Shown: positions 6,699 to 14,994, counted from the stretch's first letter. The stretch is DNA of 19,224 bases from Xanthobacteraceae bacterium (GCA_030037185.1 JASHRR010000568.1:1-19224); one strand, 5' to 3'. Numbers and translations are program-made. Notes: generated by a model from the letters alone, not told the origin.

Positions 6699-7001
6699 GC
6701 CATCAGCCCCGACACCCATTGCTTCCAAATTTTTCTCGACACATTGGCTAAGAAGTACCGTCGGCACCTCATCTTGCTGTTCGTGGACGGCGCCGGCAAT
6801 CATCAAAATCAGATTCTGCCGAGCTCACCCCCCACGAAAATCTGTGGGACGAAATTCTGGAGAAAATCTTCAAGAACTATGCTCTCAAATCCATGGACGA
6901 TTTGTATCCAAAAGTTGAGGAGGCCGCACTCCACATCGAACGCAATCCGCGCCATCGTCAAATCCATCACATCGTTCCCCTACATCGTTAAGTCAATCTG
7001 A
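6699..7001 (+). pseudogene. IS630-family transposase, C-terminal remnant
   Basis: Three frames together match the C-terminal third of an IS630/Tc1-mariner-type DDE transposase. The first is PDTHCFQIFLDTLAKKYRRH then LILLFVDGAGNH (about 6708-6800), with the second catalytic Asp in the VDGAGNH block. Next, after a deletion that removes the usual LFLPPYSP stretch and shifts frame, comes PELTPHENLWDEILEKIFKN, with the third acidic residue at PHEN. Then follows YALKSMDDLYPKVEEAALHI/ERNP, and after another shift IVKSITSFPYIVKSI with stop at 6999-7001. The N-terminal two thirds, including the first catalytic Asp, were not recognised. The element is dead. Terminal repeats could not be assigned. Confidence 0.85.
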
Positions 7002-7560
7002 TATGGAATCGGTATAAGCGAACTCGCAGGATGCCCCCGATGCCGATCTCATCGGCGACTCGTCAAAGCAGCGTCTCGGTCGTCATCCAGCGCCCGCTCT
7101 TCCGGTTCCTTCAGCTTCACTAACCCGAGCCGCGCCGCACCCCAGCGGATCAAGGTTGTATTCGATGATGAGGCGGGCTTGCACCGGCGCAATCCAATTG
7201 TCCCAAAAGATACATGTATAAAGAAATTATGACAATTTGTCTTGCTTGCTTGATGACAGTGACAGTCTAATGACGGCTGCTCTCATCCCCCACTCTTGAG
7301 AGCGGTGGCCCCCGACCCTCCCCACCCCCCTATTACTGCGGTTGGGGGCCACTCTTCGTCGGCGGCCGGTACGATCAGGCCAAGGGCGCTCACGGAATTC
7401 GAGCAGCCGAAAGAGCGCGGTGAGGCCGCAGCTTGATCCGGGTCAATGCACCGGCAGAGATTGGCGCCTAATCGCAGTCGAGCCATTTGGTCGAGTGTCA
7501 CCGAGCATTGAGCTCGACCGTTTGCAATGTCGGTGACGGCGCGCATCGGGAAGGCGGCAT
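7002..7560. other. Gene-poor stretch between two transposase remnants
   Basis: No intact gene. On the minus strand about 7049-7165 reads like the end of a coding region (KLKEPEERALDDDRDAALTS then stop), not assigned. A perfect palindrome gacaa-t-ttgtc lies at 7231-7241, and its left half is mirrored by aattgtc at 7196-7202, around the AT-rich segment 7205-7230. These could be operator sites or debris of a mobile element. Confidence 0.4.
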
Positions 7561-7604
7561 ATCGTGGGGGCGCCTGAAGCCTCCACTCCATCGAAGGAGC
7601 GATA

Positions 7605-7999
7605 TGCCGTGTCCGGCGATAGCGTTTTCAAACTGATTCAGCCAGGATGCTTTGACAATCAACTCACCGAAATCTTGCGGCAGGGCGTGCGCGCGCTGCT
7701 CGCCTACTTCGGCCTTGTCGCGGTCCGCCAGCGGGCGTCTGCGTGATCGCGAGGCTGCGGCTGGTGATCCCGGCCGCGTTTCACGCCTGCGATTCTGCCG
7801 CGATTTCTCCGAGGCGCTCGCGGCTTTGCTGGGCAAGGACGCGCCGGGGCTATCGCCAACAGCGATCGCCCGCCTCAAAGACGGTTGGCTCGACGAGTAC
7901 GATTGCTGGCGGAAGCTGCACGTGCATTGCGTGCAGCGTCGCCCTGCAAAACAGGCCGATAGCGGCTTCGCGGGGCCATTGGTGCGTTTTGCCTATTAG
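7605..7999 (+). pseudogene. IS256-family (mutator-type) transposase remnant
   Basis: The start reads VFKLIQPGCFDNQLTEILRQ and GVRALLA (about 7622-7705), the N-terminus of a common rhizobial IS256-type transposase. The middle is deleted: the frame passes to LVAVRQ, then in another frame RDREAAAGDPGRVS, a second deletion, and then DFSEALAALLGKDAPGLSPT, AIARLKDGWLDEYDCWRK (about 7803-7916). The DDE catalytic core that should follow is absent. At least two internal deletions and one frame change mean it cannot transpose. The family call rests on recognised motifs; the exact element needs a database match. Confidence 0.8.
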
Positions 8000-8386
8000 C
8001 GGCCGCCCAAGAACAAGAAAGAGCGCCCCGTCATGGCGCGCTTCCGGTTGAACTCCCTGGCCCGCGTGGCGACTGCGTGAAAGGGCCCGCCGCGCTCTGA
8101 GGCGGTGCGGGAACCATTCCGCTTGGAAGAGTATACGAACTCGAGGGTCGCTCCCATCAAAAAACTGGTCTCCCGTAATAGGGCAAAATATGCCTTCTCT
8201 TGTCATGCGAACCAGGAGGTTTCGGCCGGTGAGCCCATCATAAAATTTGCGCGGTATTGGTTGCGGCGGCAGTAGCTCACTGTCTTTTGCTGCGCGCACG
8301 ATCAGCGGCATCCGAAGCATCTGTGGAGTAGGTGGGTGTTGATAAGCTGTGAGCGGGCGGGCCGAGTCGACCGCTGAAGACACCCG
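8000..8386. other. Gap downstream of the oxygenase gene
   Basis: A minus-strand frame starting near 8383, four bases beyond the oxygenase stop, has a protein-like middle section (PQPIPRKFYDGLTGRNLLVR, EGIFCPITGDQFFDGSD) but runs antisense through the IS256 remnant and has no clear ribosome site. It may be a fragment of a real gene truncated by the insertion event. Nothing else was recognised. Confidence 0.3.
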
Positions 8387-9406
8387 TCAGGAATCCGTCA
8401 GCGCATCCTCGGCCTTGGCGTCGAGACGGCTGTGGCCGGCCTTCATCAGCTTGCCGAGGTAGTGCTCGGCGACCGTGATCGGCGGGTATTTCTCGCCCGC
8501 GCCGACGCAGCTCGGAAAGCAGCGGATCACCGTGTCGGGATTGGGGTTCTGGAAGAACACGAGCGAGATGCGGTCGCTCGGCGCTGCATCGGACGGCGGC
8601 ACGGCAACGCGGTGGAGCGTCGACACCCAGCGGTCGTTCGACCAGCGCATCATCAGGTCACCGATGTTGCAGACGAACGCCTTCGGCGGAATGTGCACGT
8701 CGATCCATCCGCCGTTGCGGTGCTTGACCTGCAGGCCGCCCGGCGTGTCGTCGCCGCGCACCAAGGTCATGATCCCGTAGTCGGTGTGCAGGCCGGCACG
8801 CAGCTGGCCGGGAAGGGGTACTTCGCGCACCGCCGGATACCGGATCATGCGTGCGACGCTCGCGGCGCGTTCGAACTTGTCGGCAAAAAAACCCTCGTCT
8901 ACCTCGAGCGCAATCGCCATAGCGCGCAGCACGTTCGCGGCAAGGCCCGACATCGCGTCGTAATAGGCGAGCATCACGTGGCGGAAATCGTGCGGACGCT
9001 CGGGCCAGATGTTGGACGCATACATCTGCGCGCTCACCGGATCGACGCGGGCCGCGAGCTCGGCGACGCGTTCGGGCCCGAACGCGAACGCCTCCTGGAT
9101 GTCCGGCGGCGCCGCCTGGCCGAGCGTGTAGGAGAGCGAGCGGTCACCCACCCAGTTGTAGCCGCGGCTGATCTTCGCAGGCGGCCGGGCGACCTTCATC
9201 TTCTCGCCCTCCGGCAAGGCGAAGAAGTCGACCGCGTGCTGGCGCGTGGTGGTGATCTGGCTGTCGGCAACGCCGTGGCCGACGATCATGAAGAAACCGA
9301 TGTCCGTGCAGGCCGCATCGATCGCGCGCGACACCGCGCGCTTTCCGCCCTCGCCGCCCTCGCGCAGCGGCGTCAAATCGATGGTGGGGATCGTGTCCGC
9401 CGTCAT
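8387..9406 (-). CDS. 2-oxoglutarate/Fe(II)-dependent oxygenase, isopenicillin N synthase-like
   Basis: This 339-residue protein of the 2OG-Fe(II)/IPNS-like family uses Fe(II), O2 and usually 2-oxoglutarate to oxidise a small molecule in the cytoplasm. The N-terminal DIOX_N-type region (about 7-115) has IPTIDLTPL and GFFMIVGHGV. The catalytic jelly roll has the full metal triad H207-x-D209 (LHTDYG) and H265 (STLHRV), plus the cosubstrate motif R279-x-S281. Length and layout are typical, so it should be active. ATG 9406 is chosen because the family N-terminus begins there; a 30-residue upstream extension in frame is Arg-rich and lacks family character. The ribosome site is weak (aaaaggg about 7-8 nt upstream). 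It is divergent from a Bug-type binding protein, which suggests a shared small-molecule pathway. Substrate unknown. Confidence 0.92.
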   Translation of the reverse strand: MTADTIPTIDLTPLREGGEGGKRAVSRAIDAACTDIGFFMIVGHGVADSQITTTRQHAVDFFALPEGEKMKVARPPAKISRGYNWVGDRSLSYTLGQAAPPDIQEAFAFGPERVAELAARVDPVSAQMYASNIWPERPHDFRHVMLAYYDAMSGLAANVLRAMAIALEVDEGFFADKFERAASVARMIRYPAVREVPLPGQLRAGLHTDYGIMTLVRGDDTPGGLQVKHRNGGWIDVHIPPKAFVCNIGDLMMRWSNDRWVSTLHRVAVPPSDAAPSDRISLVFFQNPNPDTVIRCFPSCVGAGEKYPPITVAEHYLGKLMKAGHSRLDAKAEDALTDS

Positions 9407-9551
9407 GGCGCAGGCCCTTTTCCCGCGGAGGGTCGCGCGTCCGACTATATCTCGCCGGAGCCGCGCCGCAATACAGCCGCTCCGACTATCTTGCATGTCG
9501 CCGCGACGGCTGCATAGTAAGGCAAGACGCGGCTTTCAAACGGCATTTCCG
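9407..9551. promoter_or_regulatory. Shared divergent promoter region with direct repeat
   Basis: The 145 bp between the oxygenase start (minus) and the binding-protein start (plus) must hold both promoters. A 9-bp direct repeat TCCGACTAT occurs at 9440-9448 and 9481-9489, 41 bp apart, close to four helical turns, so a dimeric or multimeric regulator could bind both on one DNA face. No regulator gene lies in the window next to it. The -35/-10 boxes were not assigned. Confidence 0.35.
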
Positions 9552-10532
9552 ATGAAGCGGTCTGTCCATCGCCGAACCGCTATCGCGACGCTCGTCACGG
9601 GTGCGATGCTTGCGCCGCGTGTCCTTCGTGCGCAAATGTTTCCGAGCCGCCCCATCCGCATCATCGTCCCGGTATCCCCGGGCGGTGGCGTCGACGCGTT
9701 CGCCCGCCTGATCGCCGCCAAGGCGCAAACGCAGCGCGACGTTCGGTTCGTGGTCGAGAACCGCACCGGCGGCAACAGCACAATCGGCGGCCTCGACGTG
9801 CAACGCGCAGCGCCCGACGGCTACACGGTGCTGTTTCATGCCTCCACCCACAATTTAGCGCGTCTGGTGATGCGCAACGCGCCGTACGACCCCGTGAGAG
9901 ACTTCACGCCGATCGCACTGGCTGGCCGTGCGCCGCTCGTTCACATCATCGCCAATGACCGGCCCGAGAGGACGCTCGACCGGATCGTCGCCGCGGCCAA
10001 GGCGAAGCCCGAGCACTGGTCGTTTGCGACCGCGCAGCTCGGCGCGCCCGGCCATCTCGCCGAGCTCGCGTTCAACCAATACACGGGGCTGAACTTGCCG
10101 GTCGTGGTCTATCGCGGCACCGCGCCGGCCGTGAACGACGTCACCGGTGGCCACGTGCCGATGATGATCGAAGCGATCCTCGCCCTCCTGCCGATGGTGC
10201 GCGGCGGCGCCGTGCGCGCGGTCGCTGTGACGAGCCTCAGGCGCAGCGCGCTTGCGCCGGACATCCCGACCACCGCCGAGGTCGGCCTGCCGCAGCTCGC
10301 GTTCGGCGCCTGGTGGGCGATGTGGGGTCCGCCGCACGTGCCGGCTGAGCTCGTCGCGACGCTCAACGGTTGGGTCAACGAGGCCGTCAAGGCACTCGAC
10401 GCCGAGGGCCGCCTCGCGGCGCTCGGGATCGAGGCGGCAGCCGAGACGCCAGAGGCGTTCTCCAACTTCATCGTGGCCGACCAGCAGCGCAGCGCGAAAA
10501 TCCTCAGCGCCGCGAAATTCCAACCGCAGTAG
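9552..10532 (+). CDS. Tripartite tricarboxylate transporter solute-binding protein (TctC/Bug family)
   Basis: This 326-residue periplasmic binding protein belongs to the Bug/TctC family, which captures carboxylates or other small molecules for TctAB-type transporters or for sensing. The signal peptide is at about 1-28 (MKRSVHRRTAIATLVTG to RVLRAQ). The hallmark FPSRPIRIIVPVSPGGGVDA (30-49) forms the ligand loop, followed by VVENRTGG, APDGYTVLF, APYDPVRDFTPIAL and the C-terminal VPAELVATLNGWV region. Length is normal. ATG 9552 is used since the signal peptide starts there. No tctA or tctB genes are present, which is common for orphan Bug proteins. The divergent oxygenase neighbour suggests its ligand may be the oxygenase substrate; this is inference. 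The stop is followed by only a weak 5-bp hairpin (10532-10547). Confidence 0.92.
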   Translation: MKRSVHRRTAIATLVTGAMLAPRVLRAQMFPSRPIRIIVPVSPGGGVDAFARLIAAKAQTQRDVRFVVENRTGGNSTIGGLDVQRAAPDGYTVLFHASTHNLARLVMRNAPYDPVRDFTPIALAGRAPLVHIIANDRPERTLDRIVAAAKAKPEHWSFATAQLGAPGHLAELAFNQYTGLNLPVVVYRGTAPAVNDVTGGHVPMMIEAILALLPMVRGGAVRAVAVTSLRRSALAPDIPTTAEVGLPQLAFGAWWAMWGPPHVPAELVATLNGWVNEAVKALDAEGRLAALGIEAAAETPEAFSNFIVADQQRSAKILSAAKFQPQ

Positions 10533-11169
10533 GACTCTTTGCAGTCCGTTGCGTTAGTGGGAACTTTGGTGTCCGCCAATGGTGGCGCAAAAAGTTGATA
10601 TTACGGGAGGTCCGAGTGTGGCCCGCGCTGCGATCCTTCCTTGTCGGACCATTTCGACACGCTGGCAAGCCGGTCATCCGTCTACTTTGTGCGAATGAAC
10701 CCCGACGATCGTCCGTCCGCCAGCTTCTGTGGATTCCGATACGCATTTGCCCGCGCCGTGACGGTGTAGTGCGAAGATCCGGGCACGGCTGACCTTAGCG
10801 TGGGGCATCTGAGATGGCATTGAAGGAGATCGCCTACGTCGCCACCTTGCATTCGCTGTGGTCTTGCCGGCATTCCGGCCTATTGCGGATTCTTCGTATC
10901 CGCCACCTGCCCGTTGCGGCGCCCTGCCACAAGCAAGACGATACTCGTGACGAAAACCGACCCCGCATGGGCCCATGCCTTAGAAAATCCCCCACATCAA
11001 CATAAGTTTCCCCAAGTTGTGGACCTCGGTTTCTGAGCACTTCTAGAACGACTCCTTCTGGAAGGTTGGCGATTTGAGGCAGACATGGGACGTGATCTCT
11101 CGAATAAATTATCGCCACTGGCGGCGCGCTGCGGCGGATGCCGCAAACGCAGAAAATCGATTTGACAGA
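10533..11169. other. Gene-poor stretch after the binding-protein gene
   Basis: No frame here combines a ribosome site with recognisable protein features. Short frames on both strands (around 10674-10976 minus and 10370-10792 plus) are Arg/Gly-rich shadows or fragments with no family motif. The region is probably eroded sequence, given the pseudogenes on either side. Confidence 0.4.
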
Positions 11170-11381
11170 CTAGGCGTTGAGATCAATGTCTTGGACGATG
11201 GTCAGGTTCAGATTATCTCGTTCCTCTATGCCGCGCGTTCCATCTGGAAGATAATGGCGGGCGCGCCGCATGCACCAAAGGCTAGGAGATCGTCATACAC
11301 CTTCCCCAAGTCGAGTTTAAGAAAACGATCTCTCGTGATTTCTTTGCCGAGAAGCACACCATTCGTAAACACGTTCGGCAT
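11170..11381 (-). pseudogene. Small unknown gene, probably frameshifted (about 70 codons)
   Basis: ATG 11381 is preceded by GAAGG about 7 nt upstream and opens a 51-codon frame of balanced composition (MPNVFTNGVLLGKEITRDRF, LKLDLGKVYDDLLAFGAC, GAPAIIFQMERAA) ending at TAG 11226-11228. The alternative frame overlapping that end continues with equally protein-like sequence, GIEERDNLNLTIVQDIDLNA, to a stop at 11170-11172. One frame change would join them into about 70 residues. Either the 51-residue form is real or the gene is broken. The family is not recognised. An AT-rich palindromic region (11430-11461) lies just upstream and would suit a promoter. Confidence 0.35.
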
Positions 11382-11429
11382 GGCGCGCCCTTCTACTTCT
11401 TCCTGACCAGCAGGACGATTATCTATCGG

Positions 11430-11461
11430 ATAGTAGTTATAGTTAATACAATAATAACTAT
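11430..11461 (-). promoter_or_regulatory. AT-rich palindrome upstream of the small ORF
   Basis: ATAGTTA (11439-11445) and TAACTAT (11455-11461) are perfect inverted copies with a 9-nt spacer, inside an AT-rich island in otherwise GC-rich DNA, about 60-80 bp upstream of the ATG at 11381. The layout fits an operator/promoter for the minus-strand small gene. No exact sigma boxes are claimed. Confidence 0.35.
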
Positions 11462-12140
11462 CTGAGACGAGAAGGGAGAAATAGCAGGTCCGATATCCGA
11501 CTTAATGACCAAACGATTTTCTAGAGAGACGGGCTACAAGGTACATTATGCCACGTCTTGCCTAAAGTACGATACTGGCAACACCGATAGGATCAGCGAA
11601 ACGATGGAACCATCCAAGAGATGGGCGTCGTCAAGAACGTCTCAGTCATCAAGGCCCTCACCTGCACACCTACAGCGCCCGGTCGCAAGAGCAAGGCGTT
11701 CCCAGACCCGTTCAAACGAGCGGCGCACAATGGCAGGCTGATTTTTCATAAAGTCAGGAAGAGATTGAGACGCCAAGCTCTGTTGTTGAGCATTTTTGCA
11801 GGGGCGACTCTGAGTTTGCCTGCATTCGCCGCGGACGCACGTCTGGCATCACTGCGCTCCGCTGGAGCGGCAACTCGTTCGGTTTCGCGTCGATGCCATC
11901 GCGTCCCGGCCGCTGAGAAAATTTACGATGGCGTCCTGACGGGCATGCCGGCGAGCGCATGGTGGCGGAACGCTGTCGGCTGCGATTACGACGACGTGAA
12001 ATACTTTCACGCAACCGCAGTCGCGCCGCTAGTCAGGCCCGGCCCGGCCATGAGCCGATCGAGGGCTGCGGCGGCCTGCTGGCCCCCCCGGCGTAGGGCG
12101 GGCCATTTGGAGTAAAACGGTTAGTCCTCCAGTCAAGCAC
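11462..12140. other. Gene-poor stretch with one doubtful signal-peptide-like frame
   Basis: The plus-strand frame 11621-12115 contains a segment that looks like a secretion signal (RLRRQALLLSIFAGATLSLP then AFAADA, about 11759-11845). What follows is Arg/Ala-rich and unlike a folded protein, and no ribosome site precedes a start near 11750. It may be the 5' end of a former exported-protein gene that has decayed. Nothing else was recognised. Confidence 0.3.
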
Positions 12141-12298
12141 CTCCTCCATAAAGGAGGAGTCTTGTGAGTAGAGGCGAGGTGATCGCACCCCCCGACGATA
12201 GGCCAGTTGACACATGCTGGCATGTCGGCGGGCGCCGAAACGGCAAGAAGGCAGCGCCCGGAAGTCCACGTTGGCAGTCACCCGCCGCTTGCTCGTAA
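12141..12298 (+). promoter_or_regulatory. Hairpin hiding a perfect Shine-Dalgarno before a 44-codon GTG frame
   Basis: CTCCTCC (12141-12147), loop ATAAA, GGAGGAG (12153-12159) is a perfect 7-bp hairpin whose right arm is an ideal ribosome-binding site. GTG 12164 follows 4 nt later and opens 44 codons (VSRGEVIAPPDDRPVDTCWH and on) to TAA at 12296-12298. If transcribed, the hairpin would block translation initiation until opened. The peptide has no known family. On the minus strand the same hairpin lies about 220 nt past the stop of the propeller fusion and has no T-run, so a terminator role is weaker. Confidence 0.25.
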
Positions 12299-12378
12299 GG
12301 CATGTCGGACTCGCGAATCGGCCCGCGCTTTTCATCCTCGCCCTGAAAACGAGGTGTGCAGCGCGGAGTTTTCGACGA

Positions 12379-14043
12379 TCAGGGCTCAAGGGGCTCGACC
12401 CTGATGATAGCAGCTCCATGGTTGTTTCCGACCCACAACTGCGAGGGATTCACCGTTTTGTCGACGTCGACGCGGCGAATGTTGGTCTTGGATGGGAGAA
12501 GATAATCGACGATCTCTCCCGTCTGGACGTTGAGCCGCGAAACATGGTCGTTACCCATGCCGCCGGTCCAGGCATAGGTGCTGTTGTCGAAAATCGCGTC
12601 ATAGGGCATTGCATACCGGGTAGGAACCTTCCACTCCTGGAACTTCTCTGTCTTGGTTTCGAACACCCCGATATTCTGGCCGCGATTCTCCGCAAACCAT
12701 AAACGATCCTGATTGTCGAAGTGTCCACGTCGCGGGCCGGAATTTGCGGTCGGCGTCTGATAGTAGGTGGGAATCAAGGTCTTGGCGTCCACCCTGATGA
12801 TGAAGTCGGCGTTGACCTCCAGACCGTAGAAGTTGTTCTGCGAGTCTGCGGCCACGCCATAGGAGCCGTGATCTCTGGCGCCCGGCGGCTGCAGCTTGAG
12901 GTAGTCGATTTTGGTCCATTGACCCGTCGCGATGTCGACCTGGTATTCGTCTTCGGCCCCAATCCAGACCTTGCCGTCGAGATGCGTCTGCTCGGGCATG
13001 ACCATGGCGATCCGGGCGTCATTCCGCTTGAGAAAGTCCGGCGCACCCCACGACTCGAATCTTTCCATCTTCGGATCGAATTTGACCAGCGAGCCCTGCA
13101 TCATGCTTCCGATCCAAACCATCCCGTTCCTATCAAACCGCACGTCAAGACTGCCGGTGGGGGCTCCCGGCTTCATGACCGGAATGGGATATTCGGTCGC
13201 CTTGCCGGTCTTGGGGTCGAGCCGGCCAACATATTGCGAGCCGAAGTCCGAGTACCAGACCATTCCGCGTGAATCCATCTGCACATCATGGGGCATCGCA
13301 ATCGAGCGCGGCAGGTCATACTCAGTAATGATCACGCGCGTCGCCTTGCCCCGGGGCCGAGGATCTGTCTTGAGCGGATATGACCGTTCACCGCCACTCA
13401 GGTTGATGGTGCTGATATACTGGCCAAGTGACACCTCCGCCGGTCGCGGCGCGCGGATGGTTCGGCCGAGTTGCGGCTGCGGATGCGTGGGCATGCTGCC
13501 CTGAGCCCATGTACTCATGCGCTGAACCACCTGGGCCATCTCCGCCGCATCGTGCAGAGAATTGGCAACGCGTTCCAGGGTGTGGCAGGAAACGCAGCGA
13601 TAAAGCCCTTCCTTGCGTGTCTCGTTCCCCGGGAAGCTTTGCAACCACTCGCCGTTCGACAGCTGATGCGCGAGGTTCTTGGTCTTGACAAGGTTCAGAT
13701 CGAGCGCAGCCGTCCGCTGCGTGGTCACCTCTACCTGCATCGGCCCGCGGCTCGGCAGCTCATATCCCACGGCTCGGATTGTCAGGGAATATGTGCCCGG
13801 TTCGAGTCTGTCCCGCGGAAAGCTGAATTGACCCTGAGTATTGCTGACGACAGTGATTGTCATCGTCGAGCCCGCCCGCTTTACGCTGACGAGCACCCCT
13901 TCCATTGCGCCTTCCTCTTGCGAGGTCACGCTGCCTGTCAGCGCTGACGCCGTTTGGGCCCTTGCAAGGCCAGTGAGCGCCAGGATCGCCATGAGCGCTC
14001 CGGTCAGGGCAGGTGAGCACAATTCAACGAACCGGCTGATCAT
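12379..14043 (-). CDS. Exported fusion: carboxypeptidase-regulatory-like domain, cytochrome c domain, Vgb-like beta-propeller
   Basis: This 554-residue protein has a signal peptide at 1-30 (ending LARAQ). Residues 33-118 form a carboxypeptidase-regulatory-like/CNA-B-type beta domain (LTGSVTSQEEGAMEGVLVSV, GQFSFPRDRLEPGTYSLTIR). Next is one c-type heme site C150-V-S-C153-H154 (YRCVSCHTLERVA), with M184 (QGSMP) a possible sixth ligand. Residues about 235-550 are repeated propeller blades like virginiamycin B lyase/SMP-30 proteins (PHDVQMDSRGMVWYSDFGSQ, RFDRNGMVWIGS, HFDNQDRLWFAENRGQNIGV, QLWVGNNHGAAIIRVEP). ATG 14043 has AGGAAGGGGG upstream; a longer in-frame start would add 35 residues and spoil the signal peptide. 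Heme attached to a propeller suggests a periplasmic oxidoreductase or lyase-like enzyme; true antibiotic lyase activity is not implied. Substrate unknown. Confidence 0.88.
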   Translation of the reverse strand: MISRFVELCSPALTGALMAILALTGLARAQTASALTGSVTSQEEGAMEGVLVSVKRAGSTMTITVVSNTQGQFSFPRDRLEPGTYSLTIRAVGYELPSRGPMQVEVTTQRTAALDLNLVKTKNLAHQLSNGEWLQSFPGNETRKEGLYRCVSCHTLERVANSLHDAAEMAQVVQRMSTWAQGSMPTHPQPQLGRTIRAPRPAEVSLGQYISTINLSGGERSYPLKTDPRPRGKATRVIITEYDLPRSIAMPHDVQMDSRGMVWYSDFGSQYVGRLDPKTGKATEYPIPVMKPGAPTGSLDVRFDRNGMVWIGSMMQGSLVKFDPKMERFESWGAPDFLKRNDARIAMVMPEQTHLDGKVWIGAEDEYQVDIATGQWTKIDYLKLQPPGARDHGSYGVAADSQNNFYGLEVNADFIIRVDAKTLIPTYYQTPTANSGPRRGHFDNQDRLWFAENRGQNIGVFETKTEKFQEWKVPTRYAMPYDAIFDNSTYAWTGGMGNDHVSRLNVQTGEIVDYLLPSKTNIRRVDVDKTVNPSQLWVGNNHGAAIIRVEPLEP

Positions 14044-14436
14044 CTTGGATCCCCCCTTCCTCGTGTGAGTTTTCCAAATGACCAAGATGATGACCAACAG
14101 AATAAGCCTTTTGGTTGGGCTCAGCAAGCAAAGACGACCTGCCGCCAACCACGAGGGGGCCGACGATCGCTGTTGTGAATGGTCTCAGCGCAGCCCCCGC
14201 GTGGCAGCTAACCGCTACTTTGTGGCGGTCTGCTAACCGATCATGCTTGCAAGAGTCGACCGCGAGCCGGATATCGCGCCGTACGGTCGAAGGCACGGCG
14301 GCCTTCATTCATTGCATTGGCGCGGCCAGCACCGAACACAGGGTGCCATTAGGTCGAGCGCCTTGGCCTGACCTCCTTGGCATCCGTCGGATTGCGCGCC
14401 GTTTCTTTAGCGCGCTTGAGGCCGTTGATTTTCCGG
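14044..14436. other. Intergenic gap between two minus-strand exported-protein genes
   Basis: No gene was recognised. A GCGCGC inverted pair (14394-14399 and 14410-14415) lies 22 nt past the stop of the 14437-14994 gene on its strand and could form a hairpin, but it lacks a T-run. The promoter of the propeller fusion should lie between 14044 and about 14150; no clear boxes were seen. Confidence 0.4.
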
Positions 14437-14994
14437 CTACTTGGGCGGACCAGGTAGTTCGATCGAATCATCGGCGGCGAGTACGGTGAAGAACGTGATC
14501 GAATCAACGAACCGCGCCATGTCCGGCGAATCGTAGTCGCCGTTTGCCGGCAGAACCGTCGCCTGGAGCGAAACGATGCGGCCGTTGATGAAATAGAATG
14601 CGGCGGTCGCCCGTCCGGCATTGTTTGGAAGATCGATTGTGAGTTTGCGCCCGTATTGGCGATCGACCCGGCCAAACGTGTCCATCAGTAACTTCTTGCC
14701 CTCCTGGAAAGTATATTCGGCCTCGCCGAGCAGCGTTGCGGCGTCGTTGGCCGTGTCGGTCATATCGATGACTTCCGCTTTGTATTCGATATTGTCGTCG
14801 AGAAAGCGGTAGACGACGGTGTTGCGAAGACCAGCCACCGCGCCCCGATAGGTTCCCTTCTCCACCTTGGGCTCGCCCGGTGCCGCAAAGGCGAAACCAA
14901 GAGGATGGCTGATGTAGGGCCGCCAAGCTGCCATCGCCGGCGCGGTCGTTGCCACCAATGCGCCCATCAAAGTCGCCAAGGCCGTCAAACGCAT
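14437..14994 (-). CDS. Exported protein of unknown function (possible PsbP/Mog1-like fold)
   Basis: This 185-residue protein begins at ATG 14994, with GGGAGG 6 nt upstream. A signal peptide covers about 1-22 (MRLTALATLMGALVATTAPA, MAA). The mature chain reads YISHPLGFAFAAPGEPKVEK, then GTYRG, a central YKAEVIDMTD strand, YGRKLTIDL, RATAAFYFINGRIVSLQATV and a closing MARFVDSITFF. The order (FAFAAPGEPKVE at the start, RFVDSITF at the end) is like small PsbP/Mog1-fold exported proteins; this is inference from pattern. No catalytic residues or cofactor sites are visible. It lies upstream of the heme-propeller fusion on the same strand but 393 nt away, so co-transcription is doubtful. It is divergent from the Tat-exported gene at 15502. 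Confidence 0.75.
   Translation of the reverse strand: MRLTALATLMGALVATTAPAMAAWRPYISHPLGFAFAAPGEPKVEKGTYRGAVAGLRNTVVYRFLDDNIEYKAEVIDMTDTANDAATLLGEAEYTFQEGKKLLMDTFGRVDRQYGRKLTIDLPNNAGRATAAFYFINGRIVSLQATVLPANGDYDSPDMARFVDSITFFTVLAADDSIELPGPPK

Noticed and set aside
6308..6799. 163-codon minus-strand frame
   Set aside because: It runs antisense through four hairpins and the IS630 remnant; no coherent motif.
8432..9517. 361-codon plus-strand frame
   Set aside because: Exact antisense of the 2OG oxygenase, whose metal triad and family order are complete on the minus strand.
9855..10523. 222-codon minus-strand frame
   Set aside because: Antisense of the Bug binding protein; Arg/Glu/His-rich shadow.
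11621..12115. 164-codon plus-strand frame with a signal-like segment
   Set aside because: The signal-like stretch is internal, lacks a ribosome site, and is followed by Arg/Ala-rich sequence; at most a decayed 5' end.
12336..12354. CCTCG...CGAGG hairpin just past the propeller-fusion stop
   Set aside because: Only 5 bp with a 9-nt loop and no T-run on the relevant strand; too weak to call a terminator.
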